Assembly (NCBI RefSeq): GCF_041929205.1
Contig: NZ_JBHFNT010000303.1
From: Floridanema evergladense
Lineage (GTDB): Bacteria; Cyanobacteriota; Cyanobacteriia; Cyanobacteriales; Aerosakkonemataceae
DNA length: 64,000 nt
Reading direction: 5' to 3' (one strand)
The translations under genes were made by a program, and so were the position numbers. The first letter of the stretch is position 1; the number at the start of each line of letters is the position of its first letter. Under the pieces are notes generated by a model. It saw only the letters and a list, made by a program, of their open reading frames with translations. It did no database searches and had not been told where the DNA came from. Of the stretch, positions 16,101-25,787 are shown in pieces.

Positions 16101-17639
16101 ATGAATCGACAAGTTAGTTCCACTCCTGCTTCTGAGTTGTCCGAGGATATCGACTTCAATGACTTTGCTGATTTCAATCCTCATTTGCCACTGTCATTAG
16201 AAGCTCAATATCAACTTACACAAGATGAGGAAAAACCCCAACCTCCTCCTGTTGCTCAACGAGGTATCCCTCGAATGGTAGCAATGCTTTTATTAACAGG
16301 GGGAGTGATTATAGTGGGATTGTCAATTTGGCAGTTTGTTAAACCGAAATCAGATACCAAACCACCCGTTCCAACAACAGCCCAAAAAACTAAGGAACCC
16401 CTGCTAAAAGATGAAAAGCCTGAACTGCTGGCGAGATTGGCTTACGTTGACCAACAAAAACTAATCGCCCAAACTCCTAAAAGTAACGAGCCAACCCAGA
16501 GAGAACCAAAACCATCACCTACACCAAAAGCAACGCCTAAACCAACTCCTCATCGGGTAGTTGAACGACCTCCTGCTCCCCGTATAGTGGCGACTCGTCC
16601 TCCAGTACGTCCCACAGCACCTCCCCCGACTCCTAGAACCATAGTCCGAACTGTTACAGTTCCTGCACCTGCACCTAAACCTGCACCTACACTTACTTCA
16701 ACTCCTGAAAAGCTCAATCCGTTCGAGCGGTGGAATCAGTTAGCTCAACTAGGTCAAACCAGGGGGAACGTTGAAGTTGAAACAGAGAAGTCCCCAGTTA
16801 CTCAGAACTTGCCCATCCCAACTAAAGATAATTCTGCTAATCAGGACAGCAAACTGCTTACAGTTAATATTGGTAAGGAGCAACCACCAGAAACACCATT
16901 GGCATCCCGTCAGCTTTCCTCCGGTACTATCGGTATTCTCAACCGCACGCCTCAACCTCTAACAACTTCAAACACTTTACAGATTGCACTCGGAACCATT
17001 ACTAAAGGTACTGTATCAGTTCCCTTACTTTGGGACACTGGTAGTGGCGAACAGCTTTATAACCGATTTGCCATTACCTTAACCGAAGATGTTTTAGCCA
17101 CTAATGGTTCGGTTGCCTTGAACAAAGGAACTGTGATTATTGCTCAAGCCAATCATGTCGGTAAAAAGAATCTCATGGTACAAGCCAGCGCCATTGCCAT
17201 TGTCTACACCGACGAATCGGGAAAAGTTAAGCAGCAAGAAATACCCTCCGGTGCAATTTTGATTGCAGGTGAAGATGGTACGCCGTTGATTGCCAAAGGT
17301 CATCTCGATTCTGGTGATGATATTGCCAAGCAGGATTTGTTTGTCGGACTGCTTTCCGGGATTGGACGAGTTGGAGAAGTGTTTACACAACCGAGAACTA
17401 CAAGTAGCACTAGCATCAACAGTGGTGGTTTTAACAGAGACACCATCACTGTAGAAAACCGGGAACCACAAATTTGGTCGGCTGTCCTCGATGGCTTTTT
17501 CAGTCCTTTAGCGAAACGACTGGAAAGACGCTCGCAGCGAGCAGTTGAAGAACTCTTAAGCCGTCCCAATATTGCTATGGTTCCCAAAGGTACTAAAGTT
17601 TCCGTTACAGTCAATAGTTTCCTCACCATTAGCCGATAA
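16101..17639 (+). CDS. virB10: VirB10/TrbI-like transenvelope protein
   Basis: 512 residues. Seen: an acidic cytoplasmic N-terminus (1-58), one membrane span at 59-80, a very Pro-rich linker (about 120-210, repeats of PKPTP and PAPAPKP) spanning the periplasm, and a C-terminal beta domain. The latter has the TrbI/VirB10 pattern GTITKGTVSVPLLWDTGSGEQ followed by KGTVIIAQAN. VirB10 links inner and outer membrane complexes and senses ATP use. A GAGGTG ribosome site precedes ATG 16101. It lies between the VirB8-like and VirB9-like genes. This is one of the firmest calls in the operon. Confidence 0.8.
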   Translation: MNRQVSSTPASELSEDIDFNDFADFNPHLPLSLEAQYQLTQDEEKPQPPPVAQRGIPRMVAMLLLTGGVIIVGLSIWQFVKPKSDTKPPVPTTAQKTKEPLLKDEKPELLARLAYVDQQKLIAQTPKSNEPTQREPKPSPTPKATPKPTPHRVVERPPAPRIVATRPPVRPTAPPPTPRTIVRTVTVPAPAPKPAPTLTSTPEKLNPFERWNQLAQLGQTRGNVEVETEKSPVTQNLPIPTKDNSANQDSKLLTVNIGKEQPPETPLASRQLSSGTIGILNRTPQPLTTSNTLQIALGTITKGTVSVPLLWDTGSGEQLYNRFAITLTEDVLATNGSVALNKGTVIIAQANHVGKKNLMVQASAIAIVYTDESGKVKQQEIPSGAILIAGEDGTPLIAKGHLDSGDDIAKQDLFVGLLSGIGRVGEVFTQPRTTSSTSINSGGFNRDTITVENREPQIWSAVLDGFFSPLAKRLERRSQRAVEELLSRPNIAMVPKGTKVSVTVNSFLTISR

Positions 17640-17644
17640 CCGTT

Positions 17645-18334
17645 ATGAAAACTCTGAGTTGCTCTTTGGTTACAGCAGCGCTCGCTGCTGTTTTTTGCCC
17701 AATTTCGACAATCGCTCAATCGGTAGTCAGTGGCTATCAAATTGTGGGTCGAGATATTGCTATCAATCGTGCTCTTGATGTTAAAGTTTATCCGGGACGG
17801 GCGAGTGTGATTGACTTTAGCCAAACGGATGAGGTGATTGGCTATGTGTTGATTGCTGACCCCTCTCGTCTGGTGTTCGGTACAGATACAGAATTATCAG
17901 GCGGTCGTGCTAAAACTGTATTCTTGCGCTCAATTCTACCATTGCGCTTTCCTGGTGCTACTACCACTAACATCACCAGCCTTTCCATCAAAACAATGGA
18001 TTCTCAACACAGACAACGACTTTATACTTTTAACGTAACACTCGCTAATAATCGACCAGAGCAATTAGGAATTCAGATTGCTACAGTTCCCTCTGGAAAT
18101 AGGCAATCTTTAGGTATTAGTGCTGGTCAAACTATTACCGCATCAGATGTAGAAAGAGGCTTGAAAATTGCTATCCAAAGAAGGTACACCACAGCTAACG
18201 ACCCAGTTGTTTATCAGGTGCGACAGTTTTTAGACAAATTGAAAAATCGCAATCTCTCACCAACCGATGCGGCAATAGAGGTAGGAATAGATTTTTCAGT
18301 ACTTATTGAACTTGTCAAGATTGCTCGAGAATAA
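17645..18334 (+). CDS. VirB9/TraK-like secreted protein
   Basis: 229 residues with an N-terminal signal peptide (hydrophobic core about 8-22, cleavage near the IAQ-SV site). The mature part has a strand-rich domain (KVYPGRASVIDF, then GYVLIADPSRLVF, then KTVFLRSILPL and LYTFNVTL) resembling the N-terminal VirB9/TrbG domain, whose family members often contain a short 'p....s.i.f....i' pattern after the signal. The C-terminal 70 residues are helical rather than the beta sandwich of classical VirB9, so the family is plausible but not secure. The start is 5 nt after the VirB10-like stop, indicating coupling, and the kinase gene begins 8 nt later. Confidence 0.55.
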   Translation: MKTLSCSLVTAALAAVFCPISTIAQSVVSGYQIVGRDIAINRALDVKVYPGRASVIDFSQTDEVIGYVLIADPSRLVFGTDTELSGGRAKTVFLRSILPLRFPGATTTNITSLSIKTMDSQHRQRLYTFNVTLANNRPEQLGIQIATVPSGNRQSLGISAGQTITASDVERGLKIAIQRRYTTANDPVVYQVRQFLDKLKNRNLSPTDAAIEVGIDFSVLIELVKIARE

Positions 18335-18342
18335 GGGTTTTC

Positions 18343-20688
18343 ATGCTCAAAAAGAATTCACCGCCTGTATCGTTGCGTTTACTGTTAACAATTCCCTTTG
18401 CCGGGGTAATTACCCTATCCGTTGGATTAACTGGTTGGATATCTTTTATTACTAGCAAGCAGACCATGAACGATTTGGTAGCACAGTTACTTCAACAAGC
18501 AACTCAACGTATCTGCGAACCCTTGGAGGACTTCGATACTTTCCCAATTGCCGACCTGATAGCTCAAGAAACCGGACAGTTGGTTTTGAATAATTTACAA
18601 ATTAGTCCTCACAGTCAAACTTTTATCCTGACTCGTTCTGGAAACATTATTGCCTACTCTACTTCTACTACAACATATCTTCCCAATTATTTAGCAACAA
18701 AAGAATCAATTGAGCGGGAAAATCTCATTAACTATTCAGTTCAATTTTTACTCAAACATTTCCTTAATCTAGCTGCTATTACCAAAAGCGAAACGCTGAC
18801 TTTTACTGCTAATGGTGATAAGTATTTACTTCAAGTGAAACCTTTTTTTGAGTCCGATGTTGGTAATGAGCACAATATAGATTGGTTAATTGTGGCTGTC
18901 GTCCCGGAAACTGATTTTATCAACCAGGTAAACGCCAACACTCGCGTCATGTTGGGTCTTTGTTTTCTGGCATTAATTCTCTCTATTTCGCTCCTTTTAT
19001 TGATTTCTTGGCGAATTGAACTCAAACTACAGCGATTAATTGCTGCTACCCAAGCGATTGCTGCTGGAAACCTCAACCAACAGGTACTCGGAAGTAATGT
19101 AGTCGAACTCGAATACCTGGCTCTTGCTTTCAATCAGATGAGCCAACAATTACAAAAGTATCATTCTCAATCCGAACACTACTCTCGGATTCTCCAACTG
19201 AGAGTCGAATCTAAAACTCGCCAACTCAAACTGAAAAATCGGGAACTCAAAAAAGCAAAAAAGGCAGCTGAAGCCGCTAATCATGCGAAAACTTCGTTTC
19301 TGGCTAATATGAGTCACGAATTGCGAACTCCGCTCAATGCCATTCTTGGCTTTACTCAACAGATGGCTCGTCACCAACAAACGACTCCCGCTCAACAGTT
19401 GAGTTTAAATATTATCAATCGCAATGGCTCTCATTTATTGAAACTTATTAATAACATTTTGTCTCTTTCTAAAATTGAAGCGGGTGAAATGAAGCTGGAT
19501 GAAACCGCCTTTGACTTCTATGCTTTACTCGATGATATTGAGCAGATGTTGTTGGTTAAAGCTCAGGCTAAAGGTTTGCAATTAAATTTTGACCGTTCGG
19601 AAAAAGTCCCGCAATATATCCGCACTGACGAAAGTAAATTACGCCAGGTTTTAATTAATCTTTTAGAAAATGCGATTAAGTTTACTCCTTCCGGTAGCGT
19701 CACGCTTCAAGTTAAAGTGACTGACCGTTTACCTCCTTCTCCCCACCAGCATTCATTAACAGCTAAAGCTTTACTTTTTTGGATTAGCGATACAGGTTTC
19801 GGTATTGCTAAGGAAGAATTGGGGTCTTTATTTAAACCTTTTGTCCAAACCCAAACGGGTAGGCGTTCTCAAACTGGAACTGGATTGGGATTGCCGATTA
19901 GTCGTCAATTTATTAAGTTGATGAGAGGTGATATTCGAGTGAAAAGCAAATTAGGAACAGGAACCACTTTTCGGTTTTATATTCGAGTTGGTTTGGCTGA
20001 TGCTTGGGAAGTGGACAATCACCTCTCATCTCCTAGAGTTATTGGTTTAGCTCCCAACCAACAAAAGTACCGCATCTTGGTTGTTGATGACCAATGGGAA
20101 AATCGTTTGCTTTTAAGTGAGTGTTGTCAGGAAGTGGGTTTTCAAGTTTGGCAAGCATCTAACGGCAGGGAGGCCATTGAGTTGTGGCAGCAATACCAAC
20201 CACACTTGATTTGGATGGATATTCGGATGCCGATAATGGATGGTTATCAAGCAACTCAATTCATCAGAAAACAGCCAAATGGCGAACAGACGGTGATTAT
20301 TGCTTTGACGGCTAGCGTCTTTGATGTGAAGCGGGAACAAGCTTTTGATGTCGGTTGCAATGACTTTGTAGCTAAACCTTGTCCAGAGGCGGTGATTTTT
20401 GAAAAGATGGCACTTCATTTGGGTGTTCGCTACCTCTACGAAACTCAATCTTCCCATCTCCAGCATCAGTTAGTTCCACAAATCACTCCTGAATCGCTTT
20501 CTGTGTTGCCTCAAGGATTGCTCGTTCAACTTCACCAAGCAGCGGAGCTTGGCGATGACCAAACAGCTAAACAACTTATTGAGCAGATTCCAGAGTTTCA
20601 CAATCTACTCAAAATTACACTGGCGCAACTGGTGGAAGAACTGCGATTGGATACTATTAGCGACCTGACTAAATTTTCTGTTGAATGA
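18343..20688 (+). CDS. Hybrid sensor histidine kinase with receiver
   Basis: 781 residues. Order seen: N-terminal membrane span (about 15-36), extracytoplasmic sensor region (about 37-200), second span (about 203-222), HAMP-like linker, coiled coil with Lys-rich heptads, HisKA with NMSHELRTPLN (phosphoacceptor H325), HATPase_c with N box LLENAIKFT, G1 DTGFGIAKE and GTGLGLPIS, receiver domain with acceptor D626 (WMDIRMP) and late K (FVAKP), then a C-terminal tail of about 100 residues that could be a degenerate Hpt. It is the last gene of the conjugation operon, 8 nt after the VirB9-like gene, so it probably reports an envelope signal to the transfer system. Its cognate regulator is not evident nearby. 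Confidence 0.9.
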   Translation: MLKKNSPPVSLRLLLTIPFAGVITLSVGLTGWISFITSKQTMNDLVAQLLQQATQRICEPLEDFDTFPIADLIAQETGQLVLNNLQISPHSQTFILTRSGNIIAYSTSTTTYLPNYLATKESIERENLINYSVQFLLKHFLNLAAITKSETLTFTANGDKYLLQVKPFFESDVGNEHNIDWLIVAVVPETDFINQVNANTRVMLGLCFLALILSISLLLLISWRIELKLQRLIAATQAIAAGNLNQQVLGSNVVELEYLALAFNQMSQQLQKYHSQSEHYSRILQLRVESKTRQLKLKNRELKKAKKAAEAANHAKTSFLANMSHELRTPLNAILGFTQQMARHQQTTPAQQLSLNIINRNGSHLLKLINNILSLSKIEAGEMKLDETAFDFYALLDDIEQMLLVKAQAKGLQLNFDRSEKVPQYIRTDESKLRQVLINLLENAIKFTPSGSVTLQVKVTDRLPPSPHQHSLTAKALLFWISDTGFGIAKEELGSLFKPFVQTQTGRRSQTGTGLGLPISRQFIKLMRGDIRVKSKLGTGTTFRFYIRVGLADAWEVDNHLSSPRVIGLAPNQQKYRILVVDDQWENRLLLSECCQEVGFQVWQASNGREAIELWQQYQPHLIWMDIRMPIMDGYQATQFIRKQPNGEQTVIIALTASVFDVKREQAFDVGCNDFVAKPCPEAVIFEKMALHLGVRYLYETQSSHLQHQLVPQITPESLSVLPQGLLVQLHQAAELGDDQTAKQLIEQIPEFHNLLKITLAQLVEELRLDTISDLTKFSVE

Positions 20689-20713
20689 CTCACCGGGTTA
20701 AAAACAAAGTTAT

Positions 20714-21511
20714 TCACATTTGAGCGTCTGTTTTTTTTCTGGGATTGAGAACAGTATCGATCGCTTTATCAATTAATTCAATCGATTCCTCACCTGGGTA
20801 ACTAGATACGGGGATTTTTCTGTTGGTTAATTTAGGTGGTTTAGTGCCATGTTTTTCTGTATAGTAGCCATCAGCGAAACTTTGGATTAGCTGGATTTGG
20901 TCTGGGTTACTTTTAATGCCCTTTTCTTTTAATCTTTCTGCTACCGTCCAAGCTTTCTTTGTTTTAGTATTAGCTTTATTGTTAGTTTGATTATTAGCTT
21001 CAGTTTCTGGTGATGAACCATTTATTCCTTGGGCAACATCGACTAAATTATCTGGTTGTCTAAAGTAATCTTCTAAAATTGGAATAACTGAACGATACCA
21101 CTTTAACTGTGACCCCTGCCATTTATTAGTTTTAGAAGTCGCCAGCAAACTAATACCGTGTTCAGAACCTGCTTCCGTGAGTATCCAAATCCGCTTTTCA
21201 TTGTTTCTTTCTTGGTATCCCAGCTTAACTAATGCCGTGTTTACTTGTTCCGGCTTAATTTTAACGGTTAAGTTTTCTGTTAATAGCGCCGCTAGTTCTG
21301 TAACACTCATTCCTTCTTCTGGTAGCGAGTGAGTTGCACCAATCAAAGATTTTGCTAATTCTGCTATTTCTTTGAGTTCTGGGTAAATAGCGGCTAAAGC
21401 ATTGAATTTGAATTGAGCAATTGCGGCATTACTCAGTCCGGTATTTTCTAGCCAATTAGATAGTTGGTCGATAGTTTGGATGGCTGTTGCCACCTGTTCG
21501 GGAGAAGGCAT
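20714..21511 (-). CDS. KilAC-like DNA-binding-type protein
   Basis: 265 residues, soluble. Residues of about 70-140 read like the KilAC/antirepressor C-terminal domain: 'MSVTELAALL', then 'VNTALVKLGYQER', 'WILTEAGSEHG' and 'QLKWYRSVIPIL'. That domain usually sits on phage antirepressors and plasmid proteins. The C-terminal third is Asn/Lys-rich, then contains another short helical module. It is convergent with the hybrid kinase (stops 25 nt apart) and lies upstream of nothing on the minus strand except the MOSC-type gene, 88 nt away. Likely role: binding DNA or protein in replicon regulation. The match is partial. Confidence 0.5.
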   Translation of the reverse strand: MPSPEQVATAIQTIDQLSNWLENTGLSNAAIAQFKFNALAAIYPELKEIAELAKSLIGATHSLPEEGMSVTELAALLTENLTVKIKPEQVNTALVKLGYQERNNEKRIWILTEAGSEHGISLLATSKTNKWQGSQLKWYRSVIPILEDYFRQPDNLVDVAQGINGSSPETEANNQTNNKANTKTKKAWTVAERLKEKGIKSNPDQIQLIQSFADGYYTEKHGTKPPKLTNRKIPVSSYPGEESIELIDKAIDTVLNPRKKTDAQM

Positions 21512-21599
21512 GAGACAATAAAAAGCTTTTCCCTTAGATTACGCTCTTGACGCGATTATAGTCCAGCCTGCAAATGAAAAACTTATGTTTTTGCTTTTT

Positions 21600-22349
21600 T
21601 CAAAAATTCCCTAGTTCGTGAAATTGGCTAGAATCCCAATAAGCATCTATATCTGCAATTTGATTTTGCTCAATTTTAACTCCTTCTGCTAATAGCGATC
21701 GCTCTTGCTCTATTACATATTCCCATAACAAACGACCATCGGCTCTCACAATCCGGTGAATTGGTAATTGAGAATTGGCTTTTTTCAGGAAGGTTGGAAT
21801 AGCACGAGCATAAGCTTTAGATACTCCCATTGCCATCAATAAGTCAGTAGTTTTTACAACTTTCCCAGGTGGAATTCGTTGTACGAACTCAGCAAATCGT
21901 CCTTTTGCTTCATCAGGAAGAGGTTTAAATTGATAAGGTGCTAATGTTATTTCATCCCCCGCTAAAACTTGTCCATCTCTAATAATCATCCCCAAAAAAC
22001 CTCGTTTCCCTTTAATTCTTTTGGTTAAACCTGGTTTAAGTTCGTTTAAATAACTACAAGGTTCGCAAGGCAAAGTTAATCGAATCAGAGCTAATGAGCC
22101 TACTTGTAAAACTGTGCCCGATGAGAATTGTTCTATCGGAGTATCAACTAAAAGATTTTCTTTTAACTCACCTGGCTTTAAACCAAATTCAGTTAGAGTT
22201 GAGGTACTCGCAATTAACACTTGACGTGGGTTTCCAGGTAACGCATTTACATCACCTGAAATTCCATATCCCCTTTGCAGGTTTAGTATTTGGCTCTCTT
22301 GCACTCTGACACCAGGCTTATCTTTGATAAAGAGTTTAACTACTTTCAT
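21600..22349 (-). CDS. MOSC domain fused to alkyltransferase-like (ATL) domain
   Basis: 249 residues from the ATG at 22349 (a longer frame to 22457 would overlap the next gene and adds unsupported residues). N-terminal 135 residues: MOSC-type features, beta-rich, with GYGISGD, PGNPRQVLI, the 'NLLVD' segment and LPCEPCSYL holding paired Cys, as in the sulfur carriers of molybdenum-cofactor enzymes. C-terminal 110 residues: MGMT/ATL DNA-binding motif with RIPPGKVVKTTDLL, a helix with ARAIPTFLKKA, and PIHR in place of the alkyl-accepting PCHR, so it should recognise but not repair alkylguanine. The fusion is uncommon to my knowledge. It lies 16 nt after the RarA gene. Confidence 0.75.
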   Translation of the reverse strand: MKVVKLFIKDKPGVRVQESQILNLQRGYGISGDVNALPGNPRQVLIASTSTLTEFGLKPGELKENLLVDTPIEQFSSGTVLQVGSLALIRLTLPCEPCSYLNELKPGLTKRIKGKRGFLGMIIRDGQVLAGDEITLAPYQFKPLPDEAKGRFAEFVQRIPPGKVVKTTDLLMAMGVSKAYARAIPTFLKKANSQLPIHRIVRADGRLLWEYVIEQERSLLAEGVKIEQNQIADIDAYWDSSQFHELGNF

Positions 22350-22365
22350 AGAGACATTATTATGC

Positions 22366-24585
22366 TTACAAGCTGGCTTTAACAAAAACAACAGTTGTTG
22401 ACCAAGGTAATGTTTTGTGGAGTAAGTAGCGGGTGAATAACTCTTGTATTTTCCCAACTTCTTTTTGAGATAGAGTTTGAGCTAAACGTTCTGCTAATGT
22501 AGGGCGAGAGGAATTAGAGTTAACAAACCAGCGTTCTAGTAAACTCGGTGTAATATGCAAATTCGTTTGCAGATGTTCGGGAAAAATTTCTCCCGTTAAA
22601 CCAAGCGACAAAAAAGCTTTCTGCAAATCTTCCACATCCCAATTGACCATTGAATCTAAGGGGTCTGCATAAATACTTTCTTCTGCCATTACCAACCTTT
22701 CGTACAAAGAAGGCTCAAACTGTTTCGGGTCTAGCCAACGATAAAGACGTTGCGTATGACGCGGTACGCTTTCTGCTAACACTAAAACACCTGATTTTGG
22801 TAGTAATTTAGCTATTTTTTGTACGGCAGCAGTTTTGTCTGGTTCTTGTGTTAGTACGTTGCGTCCGATGATGTAGTTAAACTCTACATTGGCAGCTTCG
22901 GCTGTTAGGACATTTGGTAATTCTGCTAAAGTCGATGTCAGCACAAATGGACGCATTAATTCTGGTAGCGCTACTGCAAGTTCTTCTAATGCTGAGGCTT
23001 CTTTATCAGTGCGAACGCAAGCATAAACACCGCCTTCCGGTACTTGGCGGACGGCTTCCCAGGTAAGTAATCCACTACCTGCATTGAGATCCAGTATTAT
23101 ATGATGTCGCTGGAGTTGAACTAAACTAAAAATGCGCTCGCGTACTTTTTCTAATTGCTCTCCAACTTGAGACAAAGTACGCTGCAACCAGCGTTCGGTT
23201 GCTTTATCAGTTGTCCCATAAGTCAACACTTCTGCTGGTGCGATTCCCATACCTTCTAAGGAAGCAGCTAATTGTGCTTCTCGACGACGTGCAACAGCCT
23301 TCTCAATTCCACCTTCAAATCCTTGAAGTGAAGGTTGATAAAATACTTGTCCTTGCAAGCTGGCGGGTAAATATTGTTGAGCTACCCAATGGTCGCGGTA
23401 AGCGTGAGGATATAAATAACCCGCACCATGTCCAAATCCTTTTTTATCCCGATTAGCATCTTTCAAATGGTTGGGTACTTCTGCTTCTTTTTCCTTTTCT
23501 ACTACAGATAAAGCATCGAAAAATCCCATCACGCTATTTGATTTGGCTGTATTTGCTAAATATAAAGTGGCTTGCGCTAAATGATAGCGTCCTTCTGGCA
23601 TTCCTACGCGGTCAAACGCTTCGGCACAAGCATTCACTACTACTACGGCGTTGGGGTCAGCTAGTCCTATATCTTCGCTGGCTAGTATCAACATTCGCCG
23701 AAAGATGAAACGGGGGTCTTCTCCGGCATAAACCATTTTGGCTAACCAATACAATGCGGCATCTGGGTCAGAGCCGCGTAAGCTTTTTATAAATGCACTG
23801 ATGGTATCAAAGTGTGCATCGCCTTCTTTATCGTAGAGGACTGCTCTTTGCTGGATTGATTCTTCTGCTACTGCTAAGGTAATTTGAATAGTTCCTTCTT
23901 TATCTGGTGGTGTAGTTTCTACTGCTAGTTCTAAAGCGTTGAGTAGAGAACGAGCATCGCCATTGGCAACATTTACTAAATGTTCTATAGCATCGGGTTC
24001 TAGCTTTATTTTTAGTTTGCCATAGCCGCGTTCAGAATCATTGAGCGTTTGCTCGATAATACGGTGTAAATCTTCATCGTCGAGCAGTTTGAGTTGAAAA
24101 ATTCGCGAACGGCTAACTAGTGCTTTGTTGACTTCAAAGTAGGGATTTTCGGTAGTAGCGCCAATCAGGATAACTGTACCGTTTTCTACCCAGGGCAGTA
24201 ATGCGTCTTGTTGGGATTTGTTAAAACGGTGTACTTCATCGACAAATAGAATAGTGCGTTGGGAGTGCTTTTTTTGTTTTTCTTGGGCTGTGGAAATCGC
24301 ATCTCTAATTTCTTTGACTCCCGAAAGTACGGCGTTGATGGCAATAAAGTGAGCTTTGGTGGTATTGGCGATGATGCGAGCTAATGTAGTTTTGCCCGTA
24401 CCAGGTGGGCCTGAGAAGATGATTGATGATAGTTGGTCGGCAAGAATTGCACGGCGCAATAAGCGTCCTGGGCTAATGATGTGGTCTTGACCGATAAATT
24501 CATCCAGAGTGCGCGGTCGCATTCTGGCTGCTAGGGGTGCTTCGGTTAAAGCAAACTGCGGTTGATTTTGAGCCAAAGAGTCCAT
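22366..24585 (-). CDS. rarA: RarA/MgsA AAA+ ATPase fused to a methyltransferase-like domain
   Basis: 739 residues. Residues 1-420: RarA, a clamp-loader-like AAA+ protein acting at stalled forks, with Walker A GPPGTGKTT (59-67), Walker B ILFVDEVHRF, sensor ATTENP, SRSRIF, and the RarA C-terminal tetramerisation part with RDHWVAQQYLP. Residues from about 480: a Rossmann-like segment (VQLQRHHIILDLNAGSGLLTW) with the DLNAGSG loop of SAM-dependent methyltransferases, then strands and the 'VLVLAES' segment. This fusion is familiar in cyanobacteria. E. coli RarA is about 447 residues. The gene may be chromosomal-type cargo or evidence that part of the window is chromosomal in origin. Confidence 0.85.
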   Translation of the reverse strand: MDSLAQNQPQFALTEAPLAARMRPRTLDEFIGQDHIISPGRLLRRAILADQLSSIIFSGPPGTGKTTLARIIANTTKAHFIAINAVLSGVKEIRDAISTAQEKQKKHSQRTILFVDEVHRFNKSQQDALLPWVENGTVILIGATTENPYFEVNKALVSRSRIFQLKLLDDEDLHRIIEQTLNDSERGYGKLKIKLEPDAIEHLVNVANGDARSLLNALELAVETTPPDKEGTIQITLAVAEESIQQRAVLYDKEGDAHFDTISAFIKSLRGSDPDAALYWLAKMVYAGEDPRFIFRRMLILASEDIGLADPNAVVVVNACAEAFDRVGMPEGRYHLAQATLYLANTAKSNSVMGFFDALSVVEKEKEAEVPNHLKDANRDKKGFGHGAGYLYPHAYRDHWVAQQYLPASLQGQVFYQPSLQGFEGGIEKAVARRREAQLAASLEGMGIAPAEVLTYGTTDKATERWLQRTLSQVGEQLEKVRERIFSLVQLQRHHIILDLNAGSGLLTWEAVRQVPEGGVYACVRTDKEASALEELAVALPELMRPFVLTSTLAELPNVLTAEAANVEFNYIIGRNVLTQEPDKTAAVQKIAKLLPKSGVLVLAESVPRHTQRLYRWLDPKQFEPSLYERLVMAEESIYADPLDSMVNWDVEDLQKAFLSLGLTGEIFPEHLQTNLHITPSLLERWFVNSNSSRPTLAERLAQTLSQKEVGKIQELFTRYLLHKTLPWSTTVVFVKASL

Positions 24586-24659
24586 TGCTTTATGGTAGCT
24601 ATTTTCTTGGGATGTTCACTCCCTATCAAACAGTTAAACTTTGTGCAAAACCGTTTACT

Positions 24660-25787
24660 TTATTGTGCTGACAGCTTCGATTCAATTTCATTTAACTTGG
24701 AAGCAAGAGCAACTTTCAGTGCTTCCAACTCTTGTTGTTCCATATTATCAAGTGCTATTTCTCGCACTTGCCGAATCATACCTGTAGCACGAGATGGCGT
24801 TTGTTCTTTCGCTTGTTCTTTTAGATAACTGCTAATTTCTGATGAAACTAATGCCCTAGTTTTAGCCACAGATAATTTTTCTTGTAAAATTCGCTTAACT
24901 AACTTGGCTCTAACTTTTTTAGCCTCTGCTTCCTTTATTCCTAACGCTTTGGCATTACAACGCTGCACGGCAATTGCCTGTATTCCCCCCAGTCCTTGAG
25001 TACGAATAGCTTGCTTTAAATCTGCTGCTAATCCCAGCATAGGAAAAATATTGGTATTAATGGAAGCTGGGTTTAATTGCAAAGATAGTAATACGCTAAG
25101 TACGCTCTTTTCTGATGAGTTGAGTTCTAATTCGGCTAAAACTTCTTGTTGTGACTCTGGGCTAACTACTACTATTTCACTAATTTGATTAGTTTTTCCC
25201 TGCCTTTCTAGCCGTCGGACTGCGGTTCTTAAAATGCGAGGAATATCTTGCTCGTTTAAATTACTTGTCTGAGCTATTTCTTTGATTAGCGCTTCTGCCA
25301 TATCTAGCGGATTTAAGTTTTCCCGATGCAAGTTGGCGAGGAGAACGCGACGGTGCAACGCTTCGGGACAAGGGATAATTACTGCTTTTATCGTACCCCA
25401 CTGCAATTGCAAAGCCGCACGCCAACGTCGTTCTCCATCAAATAGTAGATACCGTCCATCTGGTTGTTCTATGAGGATAATTGGTTCCTGCTGTCCATCG
25501 CTAGCTAGGGAAACCATCATCCCGTTAATGCTTTCCGGTGAAAATGTCTGTCTTGGTTGGTCTGGGTTAGGATCTATCTGCTCCACTGATATGTCTATTA
25601 CACCCCCTGATGTGAGAGTTGAACGCAATTCTTGCACTTTGGTTTCAACTTGTTGAGAGTCAACGGAACGCAATTGCTCTATTTCGGCTTGCAGTTCGGT
25701 TATTTTAGTTTCTAAGGCGTGGACTTCTTGAGAGTATTCCGCACCAGAGAACAGATTGGATAGGTCTATTTGTGGTTTTTTACTCAT
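24660..25787 (-). CDS. parB: ParB-like partition/DNA-binding protein
   Basis: 375 residues. Order seen: coiled-coil start (about 20-50), ParB/Srx nuclease-like domain with DPNPDQPRQTF, an 'IILIEQPDGRYLLFDGERRWRAAL' strand-and-loop block (the GERRWRA box is the classic ParB signature that binds CTP in relatives), 'VLLANLHRENLNPLDMAEAL' and a helix-turn-helix that follows it. The C-terminal half is helical. The start overlaps the ParA stop by 8 nt, the usual operon arrangement. Likely loads on parS and segregates the replicon. It may also be the ParB of the PRTRC cassette, but the distance argues for plain partition. Confidence 0.85.
   Translation of the reverse strand: MSKKPQIDLSNLFSGAEYSQEVHALETKITELQAEIEQLRSVDSQQVETKVQELRSTLTSGGVIDISVEQIDPNPDQPRQTFSPESINGMMVSLASDGQQEPIILIEQPDGRYLLFDGERRWRAALQLQWGTIKAVIIPCPEALHRRVLLANLHRENLNPLDMAEALIKEIAQTSNLNEQDIPRILRTAVRRLERQGKTNQISEIVVVSPESQQEVLAELELNSSEKSVLSVLLSLQLNPASINTNIFPMLGLAADLKQAIRTQGLGGIQAIAVQRCNAKALGIKEAEAKKVRAKLVKRILQEKLSVAKTRALVSSEISSYLKEQAKEQTPSRATGMIRQVREIALDNMEQQELEALKVALASKLNEIESKLSAQ

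Noticed and set aside
24660..25787. ParB as the PRTRC-type ParB
   Set aside because: It is coupled to ParA, and 15 kb from the PRTRC cluster, so plain partition is more likely.
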